A DNA stretch of 64,000 bases from VXNE01 sp965203615 (GTDB taxonomy: Bacteria > Pseudomonadota > Gammaproteobacteria > Pseudomonadales > Azotimanducaceae): contig OZ241900.1 in the NCBI GenBank assembly GCA_965203615.1, forward strand, positions 620,001 to 684,000, read 5' to 3'. The position numbers and the translations under genes were made by a program. Below are positions 46,847-56,040 of the stretch, in pieces (the first letter of the stretch is position 1; each line of letters begins with the position of its first letter). Below the pieces are notes generated by a model that was not told the origin of the DNA, did not search any database, and saw only the letters and a program-made list of their open reading frames with translations.

Positions 46847-46902
46847 AGGAGAAGTGCCAGCCGCAACGCGATCTCGAACAGAACTGTAGTGCGTCGGGCC
46901 AT
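46837..46902 (-). CDS. leuL: Leucine-rich leader peptide of leuA
   Basis: A 21-codon ORF starting MARRTTVLFEI and ending in ALRLALLLPA. It has six Leu codons, five of them in the last nine codons, and its stop lies inside the first downstream hairpin. This is the classic layout of a leucine-responsive attenuator. The expected transcript start lies about two bases before the ATG, so the leader appears almost leaderless. Confidence 0.7.
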   Translation of the reverse strand: MARRTTVLFEIALRLALLLPA

Positions 46903-46910
46903 AGCGCCGC

Positions 46911-46938
46911 ACTATAGACCTGTTTCCACGCTTGTCAA
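46911..46938 (-). promoter_or_regulatory. Sigma70-type promoter of leuL-leuA
   Basis: On the minus strand a perfect -35 TTGACA (46938-46933), a 16-base spacer and a -10 TATAGT (46916-46911) point at leuA. Transcription should begin near 46904. Confidence 0.75.
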
Positions 46939-47227
46939 CGCGAGTGGTTGCGATGGGCCGGCGAGAATACTTGGCCATCGGTGATCACCGCGATAGTTCC
47001 CTGCCCGTCCGCGGCCGTCCCGGGATGGAAACCTGCCGGGTCAAAACCCAATCAAATGTCTATTTCAGTTGTGAACCATCGAAAATACAGGCAGTTAGCC
47101 CTCCTGCTTGCACGCGGTTTGGGCATTTTCGGCGTTTCCATCAAATCATGCTCAAATGTTCGGCGACGACCTCTGCCAAGCCGAGTCCGGAGGATCCATG
47201 GATAGCATTGATCCGGGGCAAGGGACA

Positions 47228-48595
47228 CTACGCCCAGAACGGCACATAGCCGGATCTCGGGCGTGCCGGATCTGCGATGCGGATCAGCCCTTTGTCCAAT
47301 GCTTGACGAATGACATCCGAGACTTGCGCCGCATTGGAGCTCTTGATGCCGAACCGCTCGCGCAGTTCCCGGTTTCGCATCGGCGTGCCGCTGAGGTGAA
47401 GCAACACGGCTTGCTGGTAGCAGGCACGGAGGCGTTCCTGCGTCGTCGTGCGCGCGAACGGACGGGCGGCGAAGAGAGAAACCCGGGTGGCCGATGCCTC
47501 GGCCCGAAACTCGGGCGGCGGAAGCTGGGCCACACCAACCGCAGCGACCACCTTGTCGATGCCGGTTCCCTGTTCCTCGCACAGCCCCAAGCGTCGCATC
47601 AGCGAGGCGAGCGCTTCGTTGCGTGATCGCGGCGGAGAGTCAATAAATCGATCCGGCTCCACCAAGGGCTTGCCGGGATTCGTGATCTCCAGCCGGTTTC
47701 GGAACAGTTCCACCGTTGGACCCGCGCCCGTGATCGTCATGTCTTGATGAATCAGGGAATTCGCGATGACTTCGCGGATGGCCAGGGCAGGGAACAGGGG
47801 TGTCGCATGGCGGACGATGCCGCCTTGCTCCGGCGATGGCACGATAGTGTTGATGTAGTCGTTCATCGCGACAAAACCCACGGCGTAGCCAAGCGGGAAG
47901 TCCTTGCGTCGGAGAACCTGGGCATCGCGGCCGTTGCCGTCATACATCACAAAGCGAACGGACTTGCGTGCGAGGCGGTCGCTGGTCGCGCCGATGTCTC
48001 TGGCGAAAAGGATGGCGCCGAGGTTCAGGATGTTCCAACGACCACCGACGTCGGCAGAGACGAGGCGCTCTTGTGCCAAGTCCTCGAGGATGCTTCCTTC
48101 GCTCGTGGGCACCGGCTTGTCGAGACCGTCTTAGTAGGCGTCGCAGTCGAGAAGATCGAGCACCTGTTCGCCCTCCAGAAAGCCGCGCGCGATGCCGGCT
48201 GCCCAGACGTACGGGCGCAGTTTGTCCCACATGGCTCGCTGGCGGTCCGGGTGGTCGGCAAGTCGAGGGGTTGCCTCGCCGATGCGCACGAAGGCCGTAC
48301 GATCAAACTCAATGGGTGCCGTGGTTGCCGACGGGATAGTCAACAATACCAGTCGGCCTTCGGGATGCTGGACGGTCTCGAACGAGAACGCGACGTCCGG
48401 TCGCAAGTGCTGCGTCAACCAAAGTTCCAGTGGCTGTTGCTTCGTCTTGGCGGAGGCGGGGTCGAATTCGGTGCCGGTGATCGCATGGTCGCCGTTGTTC
48501 GAGCCGCACACCGAGGCTGTGCTCGGGGTTCCCCGAACTCCCAGCAAGGCGGCTTTAATCGACAGGAACTTGTTTAGCCTGATCCCATCTTGCAC
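47228..48595 (-). pseudogene. Disrupted AlbA_2/ATPase-type transcriptional regulator
   Basis: Two open frames in the same phase (48595-48131 and 48112-47228) are separated by a single in-frame TAA at 48131-48133. Together they resemble AlbA_2-domain regulators related to RecG-like ATP-binding proteins: a nucleic-acid-binding N-terminal half (VCGSNNGDHAITGTEFDP, FVRIGEATPRLADH), then RWNILNLGAILFARD, the GHKL-ATPase-like AIREVIANSLIHQD and GTGIDKVV, and a winged-helix tail. The codon at the stop would be aromatic in relatives (YFD pattern). The usual N-terminal start of the domain is also missing and the frame runs into purT. Readthrough or use as two polypeptides is possible but less likely. 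Confidence 0.75.
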
Positions 48596-49767
48596 TGCAC
48601 TGCAGCGGCGGCGTTTCTCGCCTTGCTGCGCGCCTCGTCGATAGACAGGCCAACCGCCAGGGCCACGCCCATGCGTCGCTCGCCCCGTACTTCGGGCTTC
48701 CCGAACAGGCGAATCTCCGTGCCTGGTGCGGCGAGGGCGTTATCGAGTCCTGAGTACGTGACTTGGTCAGAATCGCCATGCGCAATGATCACCGCGGAAG
48801 CCGACGGTCCACGCTGCACGATTTCCGGCACGGGCAGACCCAGTATCGCGCGGGCATGAAGGGCGAACTGGGACTTGTCCTGGCTGATCATCGTCACCAT
48901 GCCGGTGTCGTGGGGCCTCGGACTCACCTCCGAGAATATGACCTCGTCTCCCTTGATGAAGAACTCGACCCCGAAGATGCCGCGGCCCCCGAGTTGGCCC
49001 GTGACCAGCGCAGCGATGCGCTGCGCCTCGGTGCGGGCCGCCTCGCTCATGGGTTGGGGCTGCCATGACTCCTGGTAGTCGCCGCCCTCCTGGCGATGCC
49101 CGATGGGTTCGCAGAACGACACCTGGCCGTCGCCGTGGCGCACCGTCAACTGGGTGATCTCGTAGTCGAAATCGACGAAACCCTCGACAATGACACGGTC
49201 CGCCGCGCCCCTGGCGCCGCTATGGGCCAGGCGCAATGCCGCCTGGGCATCGCCCCGCGAAGCGACGGTGGACTGTCCCTTGCCGGAAGAACTCATTACC
49301 GGCTTCACGATGCACGGCACGCCGATGTCGTCGATGGCGGCGAAATACTCCTCCTCGGTCTCCGCGAAGCGATACGCGGAAGTGGGAACGCCGAGTTCTT
49401 CCGCCGCCAGCCGGCGGATGCCTTCGCGATTCATGGTCAGGCGCGCCGCCCGCGCGGTCGGCACGATGTTGAAGCCCTCGCTTTCCAGTTCCACCAGGGT
49501 CGGCGTTGCGATCGCTTCGATTTCAGGCACGACCAGATGCGGTTGTTCCTCCTCGATCACCGCCCGCAGCGCCGCGCCATCAAGCATGTCGATGGCGCGG
49601 GCCCGATGCGCGACCTGCATCCCCGGCGCGTTCGCATACCTGTCCACCGCGATGACTTCCACGCCAAGGCGCTGCAACGCGATCACGACCTCCTTGCCGA
49701 GTTCCCCCGAGCCAAGCAACATCACCCGCGTCGATGACCCTGATAAGGGCGTGCCGATTTCGATCAT
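48574..49767 (-). CDS. purT: Formate-dependent phosphoribosylglycinamide formyltransferase PurT
   Basis: A 397-residue ATP-grasp enzyme that formylates GAR using formate and ATP in purine synthesis, bypassing folate-dependent PurN. Motifs: VMLLGSGELGKEVVIALQRLG, VPEIEAIATPTL, PVMSSSGKGQS, EFFIKGDEVIFSEVSPRPHDTGMVT and the C-terminal GKPEVRGERRMGVALA. The length matches E. coli PurT. Its ATG overlaps the stop of the upstream carbonic anhydrase gene as ATGA, so the two are coupled. Its 3' end touches a decayed regulator gene. Confidence 0.95.
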   Translation of the reverse strand: MIEIGTPLSGSSTRVMLLGSGELGKEVVIALQRLGVEVIAVDRYANAPGMQVAHRARAIDMLDGAALRAVIEEEQPHLVVPEIEAIATPTLVELESEGFNIVPTARAARLTMNREGIRRLAAEELGVPTSAYRFAETEEEYFAAIDDIGVPCIVKPVMSSSGKGQSTVASRGDAQAALRLAHSGARGAADRVIVEGFVDFDYEITQLTVRHGDGQVSFCEPIGHRQEGGDYQESWQPQPMSEAARTEAQRIAALVTGQLGGRGIFGVEFFIKGDEVIFSEVSPRPHDTGMVTMISQDKSQFALHARAILGLPVPEIVQRGPSASAVIIAHGDSDQVTYSGLDNALAAPGTEIRLFGKPEVRGERRMGVALAVGLSIDEARSKARNAAAAVQCKMGSG

Positions 49768-50300
49768 TCCCGCTCTGCTTCCTCCTGCGCTTCCAAAGAC
49801 ATCTTGTATATTTTGAAGTTATTAACGTAAAGGTTTGAAAAATAAGTTATTTGTTCTATTTCTTCCGTGGTCAGGTCACGCACTACCCGACCCGGAGAAC
49901 CCAATACCAGACTGCCGTCCGGAATCGTCTTCCCCTCGGTGACCAGGGCGTTGGAGCCAACGAGGCAGTTCTTGCCGATCGTCGCACCGTTCATCACGAC
50001 GGCATGGATGCCGATGAGAGAGTTGTCGCCAATGGTACAGCCGTGCACCACCGCATGGTGGCCCACCGTGACGCCATCGCCGACGGTGACAGGAAAGCTG
50101 TCGTCCATGTGCACCACGGCACAATCCTGGATGTTGGTGTTCGCGCCGATGGTGACCGTGTCGTAGTCGCCGCGCACGACGGCGCCGAACCATACGCTCA
50201 CGTTGTCGTGCAGCACCACGGAGCCGACAACCGTGGCCGACTCGGCCACGAAATAGTCGCCGCGCGTTACCACGCGCCGGTCGCCCAAGGCATAGATCAC
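49764..50300 (-). CDS. Gamma-class carbonic anhydrase family protein
   Basis: A 178-residue left-handed beta-helix (hexapeptide) protein of the gamma-carbonic anhydrase/YrdA group. Three zinc-ligand His are visible: H64 in AVVHMDDSF, H81 in VGHHAVV, and H86 in VVHGCTIG. The GTG at 50300 follows GGGAGGGTGG. It is translationally coupled to purT. Bicarbonate supply for purine carboxylation would be a sensible link, but that is inference. It is divergent from the Nudix gene across a 126-base promoter gap. Confidence 0.88.
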   Translation of the reverse strand: MIYALGDRRVVTRGDYFVAESATVVGSVVLHDNVSVWFGAVVRGDYDTVTIGANTNIQDCAVVHMDDSFPVTVGDGVTVGHHAVVHGCTIGDNSLIGIHAVVMNGATIGKNCLVGSNALVTEGKTIPDGSLVLGSPGRVVRDLTTEEIEQITYFSNLYVNNFKIYKMSLEAQEEAERE

Positions 50301-50426
50301 GCGCTTCCACCCTCCCGACGGCGCCGGTTCCCTGCGTTCACATTGTGTCGAAGCCGGGCGCGCAAATCCATCCAAGACGTTCGATCCACGGAGGCGGTTG
50401 TTCCATGCGCGGCTATAATCGCGTCC

Positions 50427-51014
50427 GTGAACTATTGCAGCAGTTGCGGTGCCACCGTATCGAAGCAGATCCCGCCGGCCGATGATCGCGAACGATTCGT
50501 CTGCACAGCCTGCGACACGATTCACTACGAGAATCCGAAGATCGTGACATGTTGCCTGCCCGTCTTTGAGGACCGCGTACTGATGTGTCGCCGCGCCATC
50601 GAACCACGCCGCGGACTCTGGACACTGCCGGGAGGTTTCCTCGAGACCGGGGAAACCGTGTTCGATGGTGCCGCCCGGGAATCCTGGGAAGAGGCGCGGG
50701 CACGTGTCGACGACCCCTCGCTGTACACGGTATTCAACCTGCCGCACATTTCGCAGGTCTACATGTTCTTCCGCGCCCGCCTCGTCGGCGGTCGCTACGG
50801 CATCGGGGAGGAGACCCTCGAAGCGTGTCTCTTCCGCGAGCCGGATATCCCCTGGGACGACCTCGCATTCCCGGTCATTTCCAGGACGCTGTCCCACTAT
50901 TTTCGCGATCGACAAGGCGGGACATTCCCGGTCCGGGTCGAGGACATCATCATTCGAGACGCCGGCAGCGAGGGTCCGCCTGCCGCCAGCACGGATGGCA
51001 GCCCAGGGCAGTAA
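50427..51014 (+). CDS. Nudix hydrolase with zinc ribbon
   Basis: A 195-residue hydrolase. An N-terminal zinc ribbon (CSSCG at the start, CTAC further on) precedes a Nudix fold with box GGFLETGETVFDGAARESWEEA. This layout resembles ADP-ribose or NADH pyrophosphatase-like members. The substrate cannot be read from the sequence. The start is the GTG at 50427, which gives the Cys ribbon immediately. The end overlaps the next gene by 20 bases. Confidence 0.88.
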   Translation: MNYCSSCGATVSKQIPPADDRERFVCTACDTIHYENPKIVTCCLPVFEDRVLMCRRAIEPRRGLWTLPGGFLETGETVFDGAARESWEEARARVDDPSLYTVFNLPHISQVYMFFRARLVGGRYGIGEETLEACLFREPDIPWDDLAFPVISRTLSHYFRDRQGGTFPVRVEDIIIRDAGSEGPPAASTDGSPGQ

Positions 51015-52095
51015 CAGGTCCACCGACCGCACCGGCGGAGAGGGCGCAGATCAGACCGACGCCCCGATACGAGCCGCCGGCGCCTTTGGCATCGCCGCAC
51101 CCGTCCGGATCACTCGCTACGGCTCCGGCAACATCAACTCAAGCTATCGCGTGATCGCCCGAGACGGCGGCGACTATCTGCTGCAGCGAATCAACCGGGC
51201 GGTCTTCGTCCATCCCGAACGCATCGCCCACAACCTGGAGCGGTTGTATGCGGCGCAGCCCCACCGGCTGCCCGAAATCCTGCCCGCGGCGGAAGGCGGA
51301 CTGTTCTATCGGGATGCCGGGGGAGATTTCTGGCGCCTGTACCGCTTCGTATCCGGGAGCCGCCACATGGATACTGCGGCAACAGCCGAACTGGCCCACG
51401 GGGCGGGGCGCGCATTCGGCGCCTTCCTCGACGAAACACGCAGGCTCCCCATCGACGATTTCAGGGAAACCGTGCCCGGCTTCCACGACCTGCCGGCCCG
51501 GCTGCGTGCGTTTGGCCGCGCACTGTCCGCCGATTCCCGCGACCGCGCGCGGCAGGCCCGGGCCGCATGTCAGCGCATCGAACGTTTCTCCAATCTCGCG
51601 GCCATCGCGTTCCCGCGCGACCGCATCACCCACAACGACTGCAAGATCAGCAACGTCCTGTTCGATGCCAACTCGGCTCGCGCATTGTGCGTGGTCGACC
51701 TCGATACGGTTATGCCCGGCGCCGCGGCTCTCGACTTCGGCGACCTCGTCCGCTCCGCGGGGGCGCGGACCGACGAGAACGAAACCGACGCGTCGCGCAT
51801 CGGCCTCGACCTGACGCGAGTCGAGGCGATTGCCAGTGGCTTCTGCGCGAACGCCGCCCTTGCCTCGAACGAAACGGACACCCTGGTCGACGGCATCCTT
51901 TACGTGACACTCATGCTCGCGGTCCGGTTTCTGACGGACTACCTGGATGGCGACCGGTACTTCCATACCGCCTATCGGGATCACAATCTCGACCGCGCGC
52001 ACAACCAGTTGGCGCTACTGCGTGACATGGACATCCAGCGGACCACAATCTCCAGGATAGTCAGGCGCGCGGCGCAGGGGACGACGCGGGGATAG
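50995..52095 (+). CDS. APH-fold kinase, N-acetylhexosamine 1-kinase-like
   Basis: A 366-residue member of the aminoglycoside phosphotransferase/choline-kinase fold. The nucleotide region YGSGNINSSYRV, the catalytic loop THNDCKISNVLFD and the metal-binding VVDLDTVMPGAAALDFGDLV are seen. The last two resemble N-acetylhexosamine 1-kinases (NahK), which phosphorylate GlcNAc or GalNAc. The ATG at 50995 overlaps the Nudix gene, so they are likely co-expressed. Other sugar or choline substrates are possible. Confidence 0.8.
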   Translation: MAAQGSNRSTDRTGGEGADQTDAPIRAAGAFGIAAPVRITRYGSGNINSSYRVIARDGGDYLLQRINRAVFVHPERIAHNLERLYAAQPHRLPEILPAAEGGLFYRDAGGDFWRLYRFVSGSRHMDTAATAELAHGAGRAFGAFLDETRRLPIDDFRETVPGFHDLPARLRAFGRALSADSRDRARQARAACQRIERFSNLAAIAFPRDRITHNDCKISNVLFDANSARALCVVDLDTVMPGAAALDFGDLVRSAGARTDENETDASRIGLDLTRVEAIASGFCANAALASNETDTLVDGILYVTLMLAVRFLTDYLDGDRYFHTAYRDHNLDRAHNQLALLRDMDIQRTTISRIVRRAAQGTTRG

Positions 52096-52160
52096 GCGTC
52101 TTGTAGCGGTCAACCGCCACCGGTAACCTCGTCGGCTAAAGCCAAGTACGGACGAAAGCG

Positions 52161-52577
52161 ATGAAATACCTCCACACCATGGTTCGGGTAAACGACCTCG
52201 ATGCATCCATCGACTTCTACACGAAACTGGGTTTGCAGGAGCTGCGGCGCCACGACAACGAAGCCGGCCGGTATACCCTCGTCTTCATGGCGGCGCCCGG
52301 CGACGAAGACGCGCAGGTTGAACTCACCCACAACTGGGACCCCGAAACCCTGGGCGGCGGCCGCAACTTCGGTCATCTCGCCTATCGGGTTGACGACATC
52401 TATGCGCTGTGCCAATCGTTGATGGACGCCGGCATCACCATCAATCGTCCGCCCCGAGACGGGCACATGGCCTTCGTCCGCTCGCCCGACAACATCTCGG
52501 TCGAACTGCTGCAGAAAGGCGGTTCGCTGCCGCCGGCCGAGCCGTGGTCCAGCATGCCGAACACCGGCGAGTGGTAG
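52161..52577 (+). CDS. gloA: Lactoylglutathione lyase (glyoxalase I)
   Basis: A 138-residue metalloenzyme that isomerises the methylglyoxal-glutathione hemithioacetal. The four metal ligands of the family are present: H5, E54, H72 and E115, near the spacing in E. coli GloA. The sequence has the typical YLHTMVRVNDLDASIDFYTK and LEELR-like opening (LQELRRHDN) and GRNFGHLAYRVDD. Confidence 0.93.
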   Translation: MKYLHTMVRVNDLDASIDFYTKLGLQELRRHDNEAGRYTLVFMAAPGDEDAQVELTHNWDPETLGGGRNFGHLAYRVDDIYALCQSLMDAGITINRPPRDGHMAFVRSPDNISVELLQKGGSLPPAEPWSSMPNTGEW

Positions 52578-52635
52578 GCGCGGACGAAGCGCAGGGCGTA
52601 CAATGCAGGGTCCAGTCCCGGGAGGAACTCAGATC

Positions 52636-53643
52636 ATGGCAGAACCCGCAATAAGGACCGAAGAACCCACCACCAGGGCGCCCACCACCCTCGATCGCTC
52701 CTGGAACGAGATTTGTGATCTTGGCCTGCAGTCGCATGTCGCCGAACTCGATGCCTACGGCTACACGATCGTCCCGCCCGAGATCGCCAACCCCAACAAC
52801 CTTTGCGAGCGCCTGCTCGAGGCCTGTCTCGACATAGCCGAACGGCGCAACGGCGAGCGCCCCGACCTCGAAAACGGCTCGACGCACGTCAACCTCGAGG
52901 GGACGGGAGTGGCGATGCGCTACACGGGACATACGTATCATCCGCACGGGCCGCTGGGCGACGTCTTCCATTCGCTGCTCCTCGAGGACGACGTGTTCCA
53001 GGAAGCGCTGATGAACCCCGTCCGACTGGCTTTGGTCACGCACCTGCTCGGCTACAACGCGGTCATGTCGAGCATGGGTTGCTGGATGAAGGGATCCGGC
53101 AGCACGACGCTCGCGCTGCATGCGGACAACTCGCTGCCGTCACCGCTGCCGCCGCACGCTATCGGCTGCCAGACGACGTACTGGCTAACGGACTACACCC
53201 GGGAGAACGGCTCGACGGCGGTCGTTCCGGGAAGCCACAAGTGGTGCCGCCAGCCACATGGCGACGAGAAGATCGTACCGGAGAAGGAAGGCGACCGGGG
53301 CAATCCACAGGCGATACCGCTTGAGGGCAAGGCCGGCTCGCTGCTGATTCACCACAGCAACCTGTGGCACGGTGCGTACAACCGCACGGCGCCAGGGGTG
53401 CGGGTCAGCCTGACGAATTACATGTTGCGTCACTTCATGCGGACAACGGAAAACTACATCGACAAGATTCCGCAGGAAGTGCTCGACCGGTATCCGCCAC
53501 GGTTTGCGATCCTGACCCAGCAGGGAGTCAAGGTCGGAGGCTCGAACCCGGCCGAGACAAAGCACCGGGTAGAGACCGCCGAGAAGTACCTTGCCGCCTA
53601 CGCGAAGGAGATCGGGGAAGGCTATCGACCCGTAGAACAGTAA
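52636..53643 (+). CDS. Phytanoyl-CoA dioxygenase (PhyH) family protein
   Basis: A 335-residue Fe(II)/2-oxoglutarate oxygenase. The iron facial triad is H162 and D164 (LALHADNSLP) and H245 (NLWHGAYNR), with R256 (PGVRVSL) placed to bind 2-oxoglutarate. The ATG at 52636 follows GGGAGGA. PhyH-family members hydroxylate lipids, amino acids or small natural products, and the substrate here is unknown. It is downstream of gloA and convergent with the aldo/keto reductase. Confidence 0.87.
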   Translation: MAEPAIRTEEPTTRAPTTLDRSWNEICDLGLQSHVAELDAYGYTIVPPEIANPNNLCERLLEACLDIAERRNGERPDLENGSTHVNLEGTGVAMRYTGHTYHPHGPLGDVFHSLLLEDDVFQEALMNPVRLALVTHLLGYNAVMSSMGCWMKGSGSTTLALHADNSLPSPLPPHAIGCQTTYWLTDYTRENGSTAVVPGSHKWCRQPHGDEKIVPEKEGDRGNPQAIPLEGKAGSLLIHHSNLWHGAYNRTAPGVRVSLTNYMLRHFMRTTENYIDKIPQEVLDRYPPRFAILTQQGVKVGGSNPAETKHRVETAEKYLAAYAKEIGEGYRPVEQ

Positions 53644-53682
53644 GCCGCGCGCGCCACCCAAGGACGTTGGCTTAGCGCGGCG

Positions 53683-53705
53683 CGGGGCGCAACCGGCGCG
53701 CCCCG
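53683..53705. terminator. Bidirectional hairpin terminator candidate
   Basis: Perfect 8-base arms cggggcgc (53683-53690) and gcgccccg (53698-53705) with a 7-base loop lie between two convergent genes. No T-run is present. Confidence 0.4.
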
Positions 53706-53721
53706 GATGGGCGTTGCGCCG

Positions 53722-54672
53722 CTACCGATCTACGCCTTTTTCCCAATGCCGGACCATGGGCGCCAGGTCATCCCAGAACGCTTCGGGGATGTCCACCGAT
53801 CCCGCTTTCGCGTTCGCCGCCGCTTCATCCGGCGTCCGACCGCCCGGAATGGCGCAGGCGACCTGTGGATGGCGAGTGCACCACTGCAGCGAAGCCGCCA
53901 GGAGAGGGATACCGTACTGGTTGCACAGGTCCTCGATCATGCCGACCTGGGCCAGGCACTCCGGGCTGAAGTTCCGCCGTCCCTCCGCAGACGCCTGCGA
54001 GGGTCCCGTGGCGAGAAGTCCGATCTCAAGCGGCGTGGCGCAGGAAATTCCAATGTTGTACTTCTCCGCCGCGGGCAGGATCTCCTCCGCCGCCGTCTGG
54101 TTGAGCAGGCTCCAGGCATCCGGAACCACCGCGGCGTCGAATTCTCCGGTCACGATAAACGGCGTATTGATCTCCGGGTCGTTGCAGGCGATGCCGATGC
54201 ACCGGACCAGCCCTTCGTTCTGAAGCCTGCGAAGCGCGCCCAGAGCGCCATCGTCGCTCATGACCTCTTCCACGGGATAACCCCCCGCGTCGTGGATATA
54301 GACGATCTCGAACTTCTCTAGCCCCAAGCGTTCCTGGCTGCCTTCAAAGGCCTGCAGAATGCCGTCGTACGAATGGTCCCGTCCTTCTCCGAGATAACCC
54401 ACCTTGGTGACGACCGTGCAGTTGGCCGCGAGGTCCGGACGTCGCTTGATGGCTTCGCCAACGATCTTCTCGGACCCGCCCCGCGAGTACACGTAAGCGG
54501 TGTCGACGAGAGTGCAGCCCCCCTCCATGGCTGCGATGATGGTCTCCACGCCAAGTTCGAAGTCCATATCCGGCGTACTGATTCCGGAGTCTGCGGGCTT
54601 TCCGGAGTACATGGCTCCAAGCCCGATGATGGAGACCTCGAGATTTGTTCGTCCCAGGGTTTTGGTTCTCAT
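53722..54672 (-). CDS. Aldo/keto reductase
   Basis: A 316-residue NAD(P)H-dependent TIM-barrel oxidoreductase. The catalytic tetrad fits D57, Y62 (DTAYVYSRGGSE), K90 (VVTKVGYLG) and H127 (VYIHDAGG). The overall pattern resembles the D-threo-aldose (fucose) dehydrogenase branch, but the substrate is not certain. The ATG at 54672 is preceded by GAGGAAGC. The C-terminus AIPGGRTPDEAAANAKA is the coenzyme-binding end of the family. Confidence 0.88.
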   Translation of the reverse strand: MRTKTLGRTNLEVSIIGLGAMYSGKPADSGISTPDMDFELGVETIIAAMEGGCTLVDTAYVYSRGGSEKIVGEAIKRRPDLAANCTVVTKVGYLGEGRDHSYDGILQAFEGSQERLGLEKFEIVYIHDAGGYPVEEVMSDDGALGALRRLQNEGLVRCIGIACNDPEINTPFIVTGEFDAAVVPDAWSLLNQTAAEEILPAAEKYNIGISCATPLEIGLLATGPSQASAEGRRNFSPECLAQVGMIEDLCNQYGIPLLAASLQWCTRHPQVACAIPGGRTPDEAAANAKAGSVDIPEAFWDDLAPMVRHWEKGVDR

Positions 54673-54730
54673 GATTGCTTCCTCTTCCCGTGCCCGTTGC
54701 ACGAGCCTATGTAACTTCAGCGCGCTACGT

Positions 54731-55954
54731 CTACGTGCGGCTACGTGCTATTGACAACGCACGCACATCGTAACCCGCGTCGCGGAGCGACCCGACGACG
54801 GCTTCGACCTGTTCTTCCCCCCGCATCTGCAGCAGAAGTTCGACAACCGTGGCACGCACCGTGGACACGCCGAACGCGCGCTGATGCACGATGTCCACGA
54901 TGTTGCTGTCGAGTTCACCCAGTCGTCGCGTGAGCTCGCCGAGCGCACCTGGCTGATCGGGGATCTCGACCGCGATGCGTACCAGGCGGCGTGACCGCAC
55001 GAGGCCACGCTGCACCACGGATGACAGCATCATCATGTCGATATTTCCACCCGTAAGCACCACGACGGTCTTGCCCGCAGCGAGCGCGGGGTTTGCGATG
55101 ACAGCGGCAAGCGCGGCCGCACCCGCACCTTCGGTGACAGTTTTCTCGATCTCGAGCAATTGAAAGATCGCCCGCTCGATATCCTGCTCCGAAACCGCCA
55201 CCATGCGGTCCACGTTCTGTCGGATGATGCCCATGGTGATCTCACCCGGCGTGTCAACCGCGATGCCCTCCGCGACCGTGCCCGGCTGCGCGGGATTCGG
55301 ATCGCGGCCATCGAAGGCGGCCACGGCGGCGCTGAAGCGTTGCGCCTGCACACCGACCGTCGTGATGTCCGGCCGGATCGCCCGAGCCGCGATCGCGGTA
55401 CCCGCAAGCAGGCCGCCGCCTCCCACGGGTACGACAAGCGTATTGATATCCGGCACCTGTTCCAGCATCTCGATGCCGAGCGTTCCCTGGCCCGCAATGA
55501 CGGCCTCGTCTTCGAACGGATGCACGAGGATTCGACCCAGGTCGTCGGCCAGTCGGTGCGTATACTCCAGCGTCTCGGCGAAGCGGTCGCCATGCAGAAA
55601 CACTTCGGCACCGAATACCCGGGTCTGCTCCACCTTGGCGTTCGGCGTGTGGCGCGGCATGACGATGGTGACGCGCATTCCCAACCTGCTGCCGTGATAC
55701 GCAAGCGCCTGTGCGTGGTTGCCCGCGGACATGGCGATAACGCCCCGACGGCGCTCGTCCTCGTCGAGAAGCAGCAGTTTGTTCAGCGCCCCGCGTTCCT
55801 TGAACGACGCCGTGAATTGCAGGTTCTCGAACTTTAGATAGAGGTCGGCCCCGAGAGACTTCGACAGGGTTTCCGACCGCGTCAGCGGCGTCCGCTCGAT
55901 AGCGTCACCCAGCCGCGCCCTCGCCGCCTCGATATCCTCGAAGGTCACGGTCAT
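54731..55954 (-). CDS. Threonine ammonia-lyase
   Basis: A 407-residue PLP enzyme that converts threonine to 2-oxobutyrate. The PLP lysine is K52 in QFTASFKERGA, the phosphate-binding glycine loop is PVGGGGLLAG (177-186), and an ACT domain (RIAVEIPDQPGALGELTRRL) closes the protein. This single-ACT short form is typical of TdcB/IlvA-like enzymes. A biosynthetic (isoleucine) or degradative role cannot be decided from context. Confidence 0.9.
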   Translation of the reverse strand: MTVTFEDIEAARARLGDAIERTPLTRSETLSKSLGADLYLKFENLQFTASFKERGALNKLLLLDEDERRRGVIAMSAGNHAQALAYHGSRLGMRVTIVMPRHTPNAKVEQTRVFGAEVFLHGDRFAETLEYTHRLADDLGRILVHPFEDEAVIAGQGTLGIEMLEQVPDINTLVVPVGGGGLLAGTAIAARAIRPDITTVGVQAQRFSAAVAAFDGRDPNPAQPGTVAEGIAVDTPGEITMGIIRQNVDRMVAVSEQDIERAIFQLLEIEKTVTEGAGAAALAAVIANPALAAGKTVVVLTGGNIDMMMLSSVVQRGLVRSRRLVRIAVEIPDQPGALGELTRRLGELDSNIVDIVHQRAFGVSTVRATVVELLLQMRGEEQVEAVVGSLRDAGYDVRALSIARSRT

Positions 55955-56040
55955 GTTCAGTGCCTTTCAGCCGACCCGGTTGCGCGGCATTGTACCGACG
56001 CTGGACAACTGTGCCCGCAGGATCGAGGCGATTGATGCGC

